Shown one piece after another: positions 39,829 through 47,750 of a stretch of DNA of 56,237 nucleotides (positions within the stretch are counted from its first letter, which is position 1; each line of letters starts with the position of its first letter). The notes below the pieces were generated by a model, which saw nothing but the letters and a program-made list of their open reading frames with translations, searched no databases and was not told the origin of the DNA. Where the stretch lies: positions 1-56,237 of the forward strand of contig REAW01000020.1 of the NCBI GenBank assembly GCA_004293725.1, written 5' to 3'. The DNA is from Curvibacter sp. (GTDB lineage: Bacteria; Pseudomonadota; Gammaproteobacteria; Burkholderiales; Burkholderiaceae_C). The translations under genes and the position numbers were made by a program.

Positions 39829-40536
39829 ATGAAAACACAGATAGACCACCTCGTCGTTGCAGCCCGCACCCTGGAGCAGGGTGTGCAGTGGTGCGAAGCC
39901 ACCCTTGGCATCACCCCGGAAGCCGGCGGCGAACACAGCCAGTTCGGCACCCATAACAAACTCTTCAAGATCGCGACGCCGGCTCACCCGCTAGCGTATT
40001 TCGAGATCATTGCCATCAACCCCGGCGCCAAAGGCCCGGCCAACCCCCACGCCAAACGCTGGTTTGACCTGGACAACCCCGAGCTGCGTGCCGCAGTGGC
40101 CCTAGAGCCGCGCCTGGTGCACTTTGTGGCCGGCACCGATGAGCTGCAAGCCGCCCGCATTGCCCTAAAGAACATCGGCATCGACCGCGGCCCGGCCATG
40201 CCCGCCAGCCGCCACTCGCGCAAAGGCGTGCTGCACTGGCAAATCACGGTGCGTGAAGACGGCTACCGCCTGTTTGAAGGCTGCCTGCCCACACTCATCC
40301 AATGGGGCAAACCGGACGATGCCGAGCCCCTGCGCCTGCACCCGCGCAACAGCCTGCCGCGCAGCCGCGTCAGCCTGGACAGCATCGCGGTGAGCCACCC
40401 GAGCGCGGCCAAACTGCAAGCCGCCTATGCGGCCATAGGTCTGGAGGGCGTGGCCATCGCGGAAGGCCCGGCCAACCTGAGCGCCACCCTCAAGACGCCC
40501 AAGGGCCTGGTCACGCTACAAAGCATGGGCATTTAG
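39829..40536 (+). CDS. Glyoxalase-like (VOC superfamily) domain protein
   Basis: A 235-residue protein that begins with QIDHLVVAARTLEQGVQWCEATLG, read in two parts, the start of a glyoxalase-like VOC domain (PF13468 type). The metal ligand His6 and HFVAG block are visible. A second half-domain with SLDSIAVSHPSA follows. These bind divalent metals and small substrates; here the substrate is unknown. The ATG at 39829 gives a better N-terminus than the upstream ATG. A gap of 36 bases follows the aldehyde dehydrogenase. Confidence 0.78.
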   Translation: MKTQIDHLVVAARTLEQGVQWCEATLGITPEAGGEHSQFGTHNKLFKIATPAHPLAYFEIIAINPGAKGPANPHAKRWFDLDNPELRAAVALEPRLVHFVAGTDELQAARIALKNIGIDRGPAMPASRHSRKGVLHWQITVREDGYRLFEGCLPTLIQWGKPDDAEPLRLHPRNSLPRSRVSLDSIAVSHPSAAKLQAAYAAIGLEGVAIAEGPANLSATLKTPKGLVTLQSMGI

Positions 40537-40574
40537 CCTGCGGTTGTTGACGAAGGTTTGCTCTTCTTTTGATA

Positions 40575-40613
40575 GCTACTCGCGCAAATTCCACGTGCGC
40601 TAGCAGCCTTTTT
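40575..40613 (+). terminator. Interspersed repeat copy B acting as intrinsic terminator
   Basis: The 12-base arms GCTACTCGCGCA and TGCGCTAGCAGC pair at 10 of 12 positions around a 9-base loop and end in CTTTTT. This is the best conserved of three interspersed repeat copies and sits 38 bases after the VOC gene, directly before the SNF2 gene start. Confidence 0.65.
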
Positions 40614-40617
40614 GACC

Positions 40618-43212
40618 ATGAACCGCAAGCGCACACCGCCTCTGCCTGTTGACCCGAGCGACTGTGAGCCCGACGCTGATGGCGCCGTCATCGGCCAGTT
40701 CCGCCCCCGCATCACACTGATGACGCTGGGCCGGGGCGAAGGCCTGCTGGGCCTCAAGCCCCAGGGCAAGCTGGGTCCGCGCGGCGACAGCGTGACGCTG
40801 GCACAGTTCGACTGGACCTACCGCACCCCGGCCGGCGACCGCTGGGAGACACCCGCCCCCAGCTCCATCTTGAATAGCCGCCCGGCCGAGTTTGAAGACC
40901 TGTTCGACACCGGCGGCCCGGTGGTGCACCTGCAGCGCAACCTGGTGGCGGAGGCCGACGCCATGGATGCCGTGTGGGACATGGGCTTTGTGCCGCTGGC
41001 TGACACCACCTTCCAGTGGCGCAGCCAGAAGCAGCGCCCGCATCTGGGCAGCGTGTGGACGCTGCCGCAAGAAGACCACTTTGGCGACTTCTGGGCCGAC
41101 CAGGTGCCCCAACTCCAAGCGCAGGGCTGGACCGTGGTGGTGCAACCCGGCTTTGCGCACGAGAGCGTGCCCGTGGAACGCTGGAAGCTCATCCTCAGCC
41201 CGGACACCGGCGAGCTGCTGGGCAAGGAGCTGGACAGACCGCTGGTCAAACCCGCACGCGGCGTCGAAAAGCTGGCCCTGCCGGGGCGTGAAGGCGAATG
41301 GCTGCTGAGCCTGGGCATTGAGATTGACGGCGAGACGCTGGACCTCGCACCCATGCTGGCCAACCTCATCAAGCGCGACCCGCGCTGGCTGATCCGCAAC
41401 TACATTGACTCGCTGGACGACCTGGCCACGGTGTCACTGCGTGCGCCGGGTGGCAAGCGCATTGACGCCGAAGCCGGCCCGCTCAAAGCCATCGTCGGCG
41501 CCATGGTGGACTTGCTGACCGACCCACAACGCATGGCGCCCAAGGGCCCCATCCAGCTAGGCGCGTGGGAAGCCCGCCGCATCAACACCCTGCGTGCCAG
41601 TCTGCTGGACGCCTCGCGCGTGGGCGCACACCAAGGCTGGCAACTGGAAGGCGATGTGGGCTTGGCCGCGCTGGCCAAGCGCCTGCACGCCATTGGCCAG
41701 CCCCAGCCGATGGCGGCGCCTGCCGGATTGCAGGTGCAGCTGCGCCCCTACCAGCTGGAAGGCCTGTCTTGGCTGCAGTACCTGCGGGCGCAGCACTTGG
41801 GTGGCATCTTGGCCGACGATATGGGCTTGGGCAAAACCGCCCAGGCACTGGCCCATGTACTACTGGAGAAACAAGCCGGTCGCTTGGACCGCCCGGTGCT
41901 GGTGGTGCTGCCGACCTCGCTGCTGTTCAACTGGCAGGCCGAGGCGGCGCGCATGGCGCCGGATTTGCGGGTGCTGAACCTGCACGGCCCGGACCGCTCC
42001 GCACTGTTTGCGAATGTCCCCGCGCACGACCTGGTGCTCACCACTTACCCGCTGCTGTGGCGCGACATCGATGTTCTGGCCGCGCAGCCTTTTCATCTGA
42101 TCATTCTGGATGAGGCGCAAATGGTCAAAAACGCGGCCAGCCGCAGCGCCCGCGCCCTGCGCCAGCTGCAAAGTCGCCACCGCCTGTGCCTGACCGGCAC
42201 GCCGCTGGAAAACCACCTGGGCGAGCTCTGGGCGCAGTTCGACTGGCTGATGCCCGGCTTTCTGGGCGACCAGCGCAGCTTCGCCGCCCGCTGGCGCAAG
42301 CCGATTGAAGAAAACGGCGAAACGGTGCGCGCCGCCCTGCTCACCCAGCGCGTGCGCCCCTTCATCCTGCGCCGCCGCAAGCAAGACGTGGCCACCGAGC
42401 TGCCGCCGCGCACCGAAGTCATCCAGCGCGTGCAACTGCAAGGCCGCCAGCGGGAGCTGTACGAAAGCGTGCGCGTGGCCGCTGACAAGCAGGTGCGCCG
42501 CGTGCTGCAGCGCCAGAACTTTGCCGGCGCGCAGATCAGCATCCTCGATGCGCTGCTCAAGCTGCGGCAAGTGTGCTGCGATCCCTACCTGGTGAAGGGC
42601 AATGAGATTGGGGCCGATATGGAGCGCGCCAAGCTCCATGCGCTGACAGACTTGCTGGTCCCGCTGGTGGACGAAGGTCGCCGCGTGCTGGTGTTCTCCC
42701 AGTTCACCGAGCTGCTGGAGCTGATTGCCGATGCCCTATCCGCGCTGCGCTTGCCATTTTTGAGCCTGACCGGCAACACCCGCCCCGCCCAGCGCAGCGA
42801 AGTCGTGCAGCGCTTCCAAAGCCTGGACGTGCCGGTGCTGCTGGTCAGCCTGAAAGCCGGTGGCGTGGGCCTGAACCTCACCGCCGCAGACACCGTCATT
42901 CACATGGACCCGTGGTGGAACCCGGCGGTGGAAGAGCAAGCCACCGCCCGCGCCCACCGAATCGGCCAGGACCAGCCGGTGTTCGTCTACAAGCTGGTGG
43001 TCGAAGGCAGCATCGAAGAACGCATGCTGGAACTGCAGGCCCGCAAACTCGCCCTCTCCGACAGCGTGCTCGGGCACGACGCGGAGGGCGCTGCCAAGTT
43101 CGACGAGGCAGACTTGGACGCCCTATTGGCCCCACTGGGTGCTCTCATAGCCGACGGACAGACGCCCGAAGAGGCAGCAAGGCGGTGGAGTAGCACGGGT
43201 AGGCGCGTGTGA
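40618..43212 (+). CDS. SNF2-family DEAD-like helicase/ATPase
   Basis: An 864-residue superfamily 2 double-stranded-DNA translocase. A bacterial N-terminal region (1-370) of unknown function precedes the ATPase. Walker A DDMGLGKTAQ is near residue 400, DEAQ near 498, and motif VI, ARAHRIGQDQPVFVYKLV, near 775. Bacterial SNF2 proteins remodel protein-DNA or RNA-polymerase complexes; no partner is evident. The ATG at 40618 is preferred to a TTG two codons before. It starts 5 bases after the copy-B terminator, so transcription may begin nearby. Confidence 0.88.
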   Translation: MNRKRTPPLPVDPSDCEPDADGAVIGQFRPRITLMTLGRGEGLLGLKPQGKLGPRGDSVTLAQFDWTYRTPAGDRWETPAPSSILNSRPAEFEDLFDTGGPVVHLQRNLVAEADAMDAVWDMGFVPLADTTFQWRSQKQRPHLGSVWTLPQEDHFGDFWADQVPQLQAQGWTVVVQPGFAHESVPVERWKLILSPDTGELLGKELDRPLVKPARGVEKLALPGREGEWLLSLGIEIDGETLDLAPMLANLIKRDPRWLIRNYIDSLDDLATVSLRAPGGKRIDAEAGPLKAIVGAMVDLLTDPQRMAPKGPIQLGAWEARRINTLRASLLDASRVGAHQGWQLEGDVGLAALAKRLHAIGQPQPMAAPAGLQVQLRPYQLEGLSWLQYLRAQHLGGILADDMGLGKTAQALAHVLLEKQAGRLDRPVLVVLPTSLLFNWQAEAARMAPDLRVLNLHGPDRSALFANVPAHDLVLTTYPLLWRDIDVLAAQPFHLIILDEAQMVKNAASRSARALRQLQSRHRLCLTGTPLENHLGELWAQFDWLMPGFLGDQRSFAARWRKPIEENGETVRAALLTQRVRPFILRRRKQDVATELPPRTEVIQRVQLQGRQRELYESVRVAADKQVRRVLQRQNFAGAQISILDALLKLRQVCCDPYLVKGNEIGADMERAKLHALTDLLVPLVDEGRRVLVFSQFTELLELIADALSALRLPFLSLTGNTRPAQRSEVVQRFQSLDVPVLLVSLKAGGVGLNLTAADTVIHMDPWWNPAVEEQATARAHRIGQDQPVFVYKLVVEGSIEERMLELQARKLALSDSVLGHDAEGAAKFDEADLDALLAPLGALIADGQTPEEAARRWSSTGRRV

Positions 43213-43227
43213 CCGTATAGTCAACGA

Positions 43228-43950
43228 ATGTCGTTTCTAGGTTGCTCCACCCGTTTTGCCGTGGTTCTGCTATGCGTGACGCTGTTGGCGGCTTGTACTT
43301 CGGCCCCCACTGGCCTATCGCCCGCAGTGCCTTCACCGCAAAGCACGCTTCCATCCACCGCTTTGCCCCAGAAAGTTGCGCGGCAATACCGCATTGAGCC
43401 AGCAAACTCGAAGCTTCACATATTGGTGTACCGAGGCGGCACGATGGCCCGACTCGGGCACAACCATGTGGTGAATTCGCGTACCTTGCGCGGCAGCATA
43501 TGGCAAGGGGGTAGCCTTGATAACTCTGGCTTTGACATCACGGTGCCTGTGAACGAACTGGTGGTGGACGACAACACCGCCCGCACCGCCGAAGGGGAGG
43601 ATTTCCCGCTCAACGTAAGCGAGGACGCCAAACAAAGCACCAAGGCAAACATGCTGCGCGATACCTTGCTGGATGGTGCACGCTACCCAGAGATCCGAAT
43701 ATCGTCGGTGCGTGTGCATGGCGATGCTATCGCCCCCGTTGTTATCGCCGCCCTGCGTATCCGCGACCAAACCCGGCAGGTCACCGTACCTGTGACGCTG
43801 TCTACCACAGATACAGGCCTGCAGGTTAGTGGCGCATTCGAGATCAAACAAAGCGACTTTGGCATCACCCCGCTGAGCATTGCGATGGGTGCGCTGCGGG
43901 TGGTGGATACCCTGAAGATCAAGTTCTTGCTGGTAGCCGTTGCCGAATAA
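43228..43950 (+). CDS. YceI-family lipoprotein
   Basis: A 240-residue envelope protein. The signal helix (10-22) ends in lipobox LAAC, with Cys23 lipidated. A short Ser/Pro/Thr linker leads to the YceI lipocalin-like barrel, seen as YRIEPANSKLHILVYRGG and FPLNVSEDAKQ, ending with DFGITPLSIAMGALRV. YceI proteins carry polyisoprenoid or amphiphilic ligands. It starts at ATG 43228, 15 bases after the SNF2 gene, and converges on the aspartate kinase. Confidence 0.85.
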   Translation: MSFLGCSTRFAVVLLCVTLLAACTSAPTGLSPAVPSPQSTLPSTALPQKVARQYRIEPANSKLHILVYRGGTMARLGHNHVVNSRTLRGSIWQGGSLDNSGFDITVPVNELVVDDNTARTAEGEDFPLNVSEDAKQSTKANMLRDTLLDGARYPEIRISSVRVHGDAIAPVVIAALRIRDQTRQVTVPVTLSTTDTGLQVSGAFEIKQSDFGITPLSIAMGALRVVDTLKIKFLLVAVAE

Positions 43951-43995
43951 AAAACAACAAAAAGCCCCGCAACTCTTACATCAACTGCCCAAATA

Positions 43996-44017
43996 GCTAC
44001 AAAAAAAGTAGCGTTTT
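43996..44017 (+). terminator. Weak terminator-like hairpin between yceI-like and aspartate kinase genes
   Basis: The arms GCTAC and GTAGC surround seven A residues and lead into GTTTTA on the plus strand. The stem is only 5 bases, so efficiency is doubtful. It may serve both converging genes. Confidence 0.35.
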
Positions 44018-44026
44018 ACGAGGCTA

Positions 44027-45448
44027 TCAAACGCGGGGAACCGGCGTTCCGGAATTGACGCACAGCGCCATATTGAGCGCCTTGACTGCAGTTTTGTAGT
44101 CTTCGCGCTCAATCACAAACTGCATATTCACTTGGCGCAGGGTTTGCGACACGCAGTTGACGTTGACCTGCGCATCTGCAAGCGCCTGCGCCGCCTTGGC
44201 CAGCACACCCGGAATGCCAATGTTGGAGCCGATAGTGCACACAATCGCGCTGGGTTTGACCGTGACAACCTGGTACGAGGTTTCCAGTTCGGAAACGAGT
44301 TCGGGCGTTACCTGGTTGTCCCACACCAAGTGGGCGATGGAATTCGCATTGGTCGCCTTGAGGATGTAGCTGATCTCATGCTTGCAGAACACGGCCATCA
44401 GTCCCGCATCAAAGCCCACGGTGCCCACCATGCTGGGGTCATGAATCTCAATCAGAGTTACTTTGTCGGTTCCGGTGACGATTTCCACGCGGGCTCGCTC
44501 GCCCACAAAGTCTTTGGTGATCAGGGTGCCGGGGTGGTCTGGCTCGAACGTGTTCTTCAGCCGGATCGGAATGCCCGCCAGCTCCATGGGCTTGGACGCT
44601 TTGGGGTGGATTGCTTCCATGCCCACATCGGCCAGTTGGTCCGCTACGTCGTAATTGGTTGCGCCGACCACAATGGCATTTTCCAGCCCGACCAGATTGG
44701 GGTCCGCAGACGACAAGTGGAATTCCTTGTGAATCACGGCCTCTGCGGGGCGCACTTCTACCGCGATCTTGCTAAAGGTGACTTCAGAGTAACCGCGATC
44801 AAACTCCCGCATGATGCCTTCCGTGCCCTTGGTGTAACCAGTGGCCACAATCACGTTGTTTGCCAAGTCCAAGTCTTTAAAGCTGTGGGCAATGCGCTCA
44901 TCAATGGTCCACGCCTCGTTGTCGTCAAACCCGGCCAAATCCAGCAGCACAGTCTTCACGCCATTGGCCCTGAGGATTTCCACCGAGTTGAAGGCACTGT
45001 GGGACTCACCAATCGACGCCAGCACTTCGCGTGCCGCCAGCAATACATCGTGGCGATTCAGGTAGCCGCTTGCCAACACATGTTGCATGGCGCCTAGGTA
45101 TTCCCTCGCTTGGCCAATACGCTGGTCGATGAATGCATCCGCTTGCGCAAGCGGCAATCCGAGATCGGCATAGGAAGCGTTAATGCTCTTCAGGCTAACG
45201 GCCAGACCGGTCAGCGCTTCTTGGTAGCCCCTCCCCTCAGCAAACAAAGCGTAAATGCCTCTCTCGCCGGTTTTCTTGTGTTCCAGCAACTGGTTGGTCA
45301 CGCCAGAATAAGCCGACACTACGTAAATGCGCCCATAAATGCGGGAACGGTCGTGCAACACGATATGGCGCAGCACATCACCGAAGGCGGTCATGGAGGT
45401 GCCACCGATTTTTTCTACCGATATCTTGGGGGAATGAACGTCTGACAT
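44027..45448 (-). CDS. Aspartate kinase of an unusual, Ask_Ect-like type
   Basis: A 473-residue kinase that phosphorylates aspartate, first step to lysine, threonine, methionine and diaminopimelate. Usual aspartate kinases start with KFGGTSV; this one has KIGGTSM at 13-19, as in kinases of ectoine gene clusters. Two ACT domains (about 330-473) follow, including VTVKPSAIVCTIGSNIGIPGV, read in two parts. No ectABC genes are near. The ATG at 45448 is chosen; the frame is open to 45541 but that part lacks conservation. It converges on the yceI-like gene and is 126 bases after the RsmH-like gene. Confidence 0.85.
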   Translation of the reverse strand: MSDVHSPKISVEKIGGTSMTAFGDVLRHIVLHDRSRIYGRIYVVSAYSGVTNQLLEHKKTGERGIYALFAEGRGYQEALTGLAVSLKSINASYADLGLPLAQADAFIDQRIGQAREYLGAMQHVLASGYLNRHDVLLAAREVLASIGESHSAFNSVEILRANGVKTVLLDLAGFDDNEAWTIDERIAHSFKDLDLANNVIVATGYTKGTEGIMREFDRGYSEVTFSKIAVEVRPAEAVIHKEFHLSSADPNLVGLENAIVVGATNYDVADQLADVGMEAIHPKASKPMELAGIPIRLKNTFEPDHPGTLITKDFVGERARVEIVTGTDKVTLIEIHDPSMVGTVGFDAGLMAVFCKHEISYILKATNANSIAHLVWDNQVTPELVSELETSYQVVTVKPSAIVCTIGSNIGIPGVLAKAAQALADAQVNVNCVSQTLRQVNMQFVIEREDYKTAVKALNMALCVNSGTPVPRV

Positions 45449-45574
45449 GGACAAGCTGTGAGGAGCAATAAGGTTAAAAAGCTGGGCGGTAGTTTTTTCA
45501 AAAAGCGGACGGCCTGCTGAAAGCCCTCTATTTTCCACCACTTTGGTACACCACCGTTTTGCAAAGGCAATGGT

Positions 45575-46633
45575 TCAGTGCAAAGCCCGTACCGCCCAGC
45601 GCAACTTGGCCGAGGAGGAACGCGGGTTGCTGCGCTGCTCGTCATACGAAGCGCGGATGGGGTCCGGCGCAACGCTACTGAAGATGCCATTGCGCTCGCC
45701 GGTTTGAAAACACTTTTTGACCCGACGATCTTCGCCGGAGTGAAAGCTCAAGATCGCGACCCGTCCGCCGGGCTTCAAGCACGCGGGCAGGCTCAATAAC
45801 ATAGCGTCCAGCACGCCAAACTCGTTGTTCACCTCGATACGCAGCGCTTGAAACGTACGTTGCAGCACTTTTTTGGTTTCAACCAAACGCTCCTCCGCAG
45901 GCATGCTGCGCTTGTAGGCCAGCTCCATGGTGGCCCGCACGAGGTCGGCAAGCTGGACGGTGGTTTCGATGTATTGGCCTTGCAGTGCTGCAGCCAATGG
46001 CAGCGCAAAAGGCTCGTCCGAATTATCTGTCAGCAGATCACGTAGCCGATGGCGGGTAACGCACAACAACAACTCGCTCGCCGACTGCCCACTGGTCGGG
46101 TCCAAGCGCAAGTCCAGCGGACCATCGGCCCGAAAACTGAAGCCCCGCGCCGGATTGTCGATCTGCATGGAGGAAACGCCCAAATCCGCCAAAACAAAAT
46201 CGAACCCGCCTCCAGCGCCTGGCAACAATGTGGCCACTTCGCTGAAGTTGGCACGGTGGACACTAAGCGCATCGTCGCCATAGCCAAGTGCGCGCAACCG
46301 CGCTGTGGTGCGAGGCAGCTCAATAGGATCCACGTCCATGCCGAACATGCGCCCCCCTGGCTGCACCAGCGGCAACAGGACCTGCGTGTGGCCCCCAAAA
46401 CCAAGGGTGAGATCCACACCTGTTTCGCCAGGCATGGGCTTCAAGACGGCGATGATTTCTTCAACACAAATGGAGCGATGCATACCCGCGGGCGTTTGCC
46501 CGCGTTGCATCACCTTTGCCACCTCTGCGGAATGGCGTACGGGGTCTAGCTCTTTGTATTTTTCTTCAAATTGCCGAGGATGGGTGCCAGCGTATCGCAC
46601 GCGGCGCTTATGGGGAGGTGAGGCGTCGGTCAT
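45575..46633 (-). CDS. RsmH-like methyltransferase paralogue, atypical
   Basis: A 352-residue SAM-dependent enzyme. It has DLTLGFGGHT, GVSSMQIDNPARGFSF, PLDLRLDPTSGQSASELL, RTFQALRIEVNNE and ILSFHSGEDRRVK, which match the RsmH (MraW) family that N4-methylates C1402 of 16S rRNA. It differs in three ways: an extra 45-residue N-terminus with RYAGTHPRQFEEKYKELD, FHSGED instead of FHSLED, and no dcw cluster next to it (no mraZ, ftsL or murE). It is therefore likely a second copy with altered substrate. The start is ATG at 46633 with AAGGA upstream. Confidence 0.8.
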   Translation of the reverse strand: MTDASPPHKRRVRYAGTHPRQFEEKYKELDPVRHSAEVAKVMQRGQTPAGMHRSICVEEIIAVLKPMPGETGVDLTLGFGGHTQVLLPLVQPGGRMFGMDVDPIELPRTTARLRALGYGDDALSVHRANFSEVATLLPGAGGGFDFVLADLGVSSMQIDNPARGFSFRADGPLDLRLDPTSGQSASELLLCVTRHRLRDLLTDNSDEPFALPLAAALQGQYIETTVQLADLVRATMELAYKRSMPAEERLVETKKVLQRTFQALRIEVNNEFGVLDAMLLSLPACLKPGGRVAILSFHSGEDRRVKKCFQTGERNGIFSSVAPDPIRASYDEQRSNPRSSSAKLRWAVRALH

Positions 46634-46670
46634 TGGTCATTATGCGTCCTTGCAACCCAAAGGAAATGAA

Positions 46671-46705
46671 CAACAAAAAACCCCGCTACCAATACGATAG
46701 CGGGG
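46671..46705 (-). terminator. Rho-independent terminator after the tRNA-Lys pair
   Basis: On the minus strand CCCCGCTA and TAGCGGGG form a perfect 8-base stem with a 9-base loop, followed by TTTTTTGTTG. It lies 25 bases after the tRNA 3' end. Confidence 0.9.
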
Positions 46706-46729
46706 TTCTCTTATGGCGCTTGGCCAAGC

Positions 46730-46805
46730 TGGTGGGAACTGAGAGATTCGAACTCTCGACCTACGGATTAAGAGTCCGCTGCTCTACCAGCTGAGCTAAA
46801 TTCCC
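46730..46805 (-). tRNA. tRNA-Lys (anticodon CTT)
   Basis: A 76-base tRNA with CCA encoded. The acceptor arms GGGAATT and AGTTCCC pair over 7 bases. The anticodon loop reads CTCTTAA with CTT, which reads AAG. The D-loop TAGCTCAGCTGGTAGAGC and T-loop GTTCGAATC are intact. It follows tRNA-Lys(TTT) by 6 bases. Confidence 0.95.
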
Positions 46806-46811
46806 AAAAAT

Positions 46812-46887
46812 TGGTGGGACCAGCGGGGGTCGAACCCACGACAAACGGATTAAAAGTCCGCTGCTCTACCAACTGAGCTATGGTCCC
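46812..46887 (-). tRNA. tRNA-Lys (anticodon TTT)
   Basis: A 76-base tRNA with CCA encoded. Acceptor arms GGGACCA and TGGTCCC pair perfectly. The anticodon loop reads CTTTTAA with TTT, which reads AAA and, by wobble, AAG. T-loop GTTCGACCC is intact. This is a known target class for MnmH, encoded at the left end. Confidence 0.95.
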
Positions 46888-46930
46888 TACAGAATATGCA
46901 ACGATGTTACACAACTCTGCGAAGCCTCAA

Positions 46931-46936
46931 ATTATA
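46931..46936 (-). promoter_or_regulatory. Consensus -10 box for the tRNA-Lys pair overlapping the tcdA stop
   Basis: On the minus strand TATAAT overlaps the TAA stop of tcdA and lies 43 bases before tRNA-Lys(TTT). No clear -35 is seen in the Lys/Glu-rich end of tcdA. Confidence 0.5.
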
Positions 46937-47726
46937 GCGTGTTTTTTTCTTCCTCTCGCGCTCGTTGCGATATTTTGTCAATGATCCAACCTGCCGCGCA
47001 CATGCCAAAGGTGGCCGTCACAGTCACCAGTGAGCCATAACCATGGCAATTCAGGGTCGCATCGGATGCAACGGCACAAGAGGCATCAGGTTGGGAAACT
47101 GCTTCTTTGCTGAATACACATGTAACATGCATTTTTTTTCCATTCTTTGGCGCTGCATGTTCTTTTCGTAAGCGGTACCTAACTTGGGCCAGCAGAGGGT
47201 CATGGGTAGTTTCGCTCAAGTCTGCAATATCGACCGCATGGGCCAAGCGTTTGCCACCAGCTGCGCCTACCGCAATAAATGGTGTTTTGGTGCGAATTGA
47301 CCAGGCAGCCATCGCAGTTTTCGCGCGAACCTGGTCACAGGCATCGAGCACCGCATCCACACCGCCCACAGTAAGAGCCTCCCAGTTTTCGGCGTCAGCA
47401 AACGTATCCAAGCATTGAACCTCGCAAGCGGGGTTGATAAGGGCAATACGTTGCCGCATGGCTTCGATCTTGGACATTCCTAAGGTTGAGCTCAGAGCAT
47501 GCAATTGGCGATTGATGTTTGACTCAGAAATGTGGTCCATGTCAACGAGGGTGATGCGGCCTACCCCGCTGCGGGCCAAGGCCTCAGCAGCCCAAGAACC
47601 AACCCCGCCAAGACCGACCACCATCACATGCGCCAAGCGGACACGGTCTGCCGGGCCCACACCCAGCAACCGGTCTAGGCCGGAAAAGCGGCGTGCCAGA
47701 TCCGCAGACTCAAGGCTATGGGACAT
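46932..47726 (-). CDS. tcdA: tRNA threonylcarbamoyladenosine dehydratase TcdA (CsdL)
   Basis: A 264-residue E1-like enzyme that cyclises t6A at position 37 of ANN-reading tRNAs, which includes both lysine tRNAs next door. The nucleotide motif VVGLGGVGSWAAEALARSG is at about 36-54, with the ATP-binding SNINRQ and a DACDQVRAK block. The Lys/Glu-rich C-terminus follows a membrane-like VTATFGMCAAGWII stretch. The start ATG at 47726 is chosen over a TTG two codons upstream. It follows cpoB by 24 bases. Confidence 0.93.
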   Translation of the reverse strand: MSHSLESADLARRFSGLDRLLGVGPADRVRLAHVMVVGLGGVGSWAAEALARSGVGRITLVDMDHISESNINRQLHALSSTLGMSKIEAMRQRIALINPACEVQCLDTFADAENWEALTVGGVDAVLDACDQVRAKTAMAAWSIRTKTPFIAVGAAGGKRLAHAVDIADLSETTHDPLLAQVRYRLRKEHAAPKNGKKMHVTCVFSKEAVSQPDASCAVASDATLNCHGYGSLVTVTATFGMCAAGWIIDKISQRAREEEKNTL

Positions 47727-47750
47727 TAACAAAGCCGCAACACTAACGCT

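Noticed and set aside
39055..39987. Long minus-strand frame opposite the aldehyde dehydrogenase
   Set aside because: It covers the catalytic part of the dehydrogenase in the antisense sense, has no domain pattern and no ribosome-binding site.
41860..42639. Minus-strand frame opposite the SNF2 gene
   Set aside because: Shadow of third-position G+C bias in the ATPase domain; the composition is unlike any protein family.
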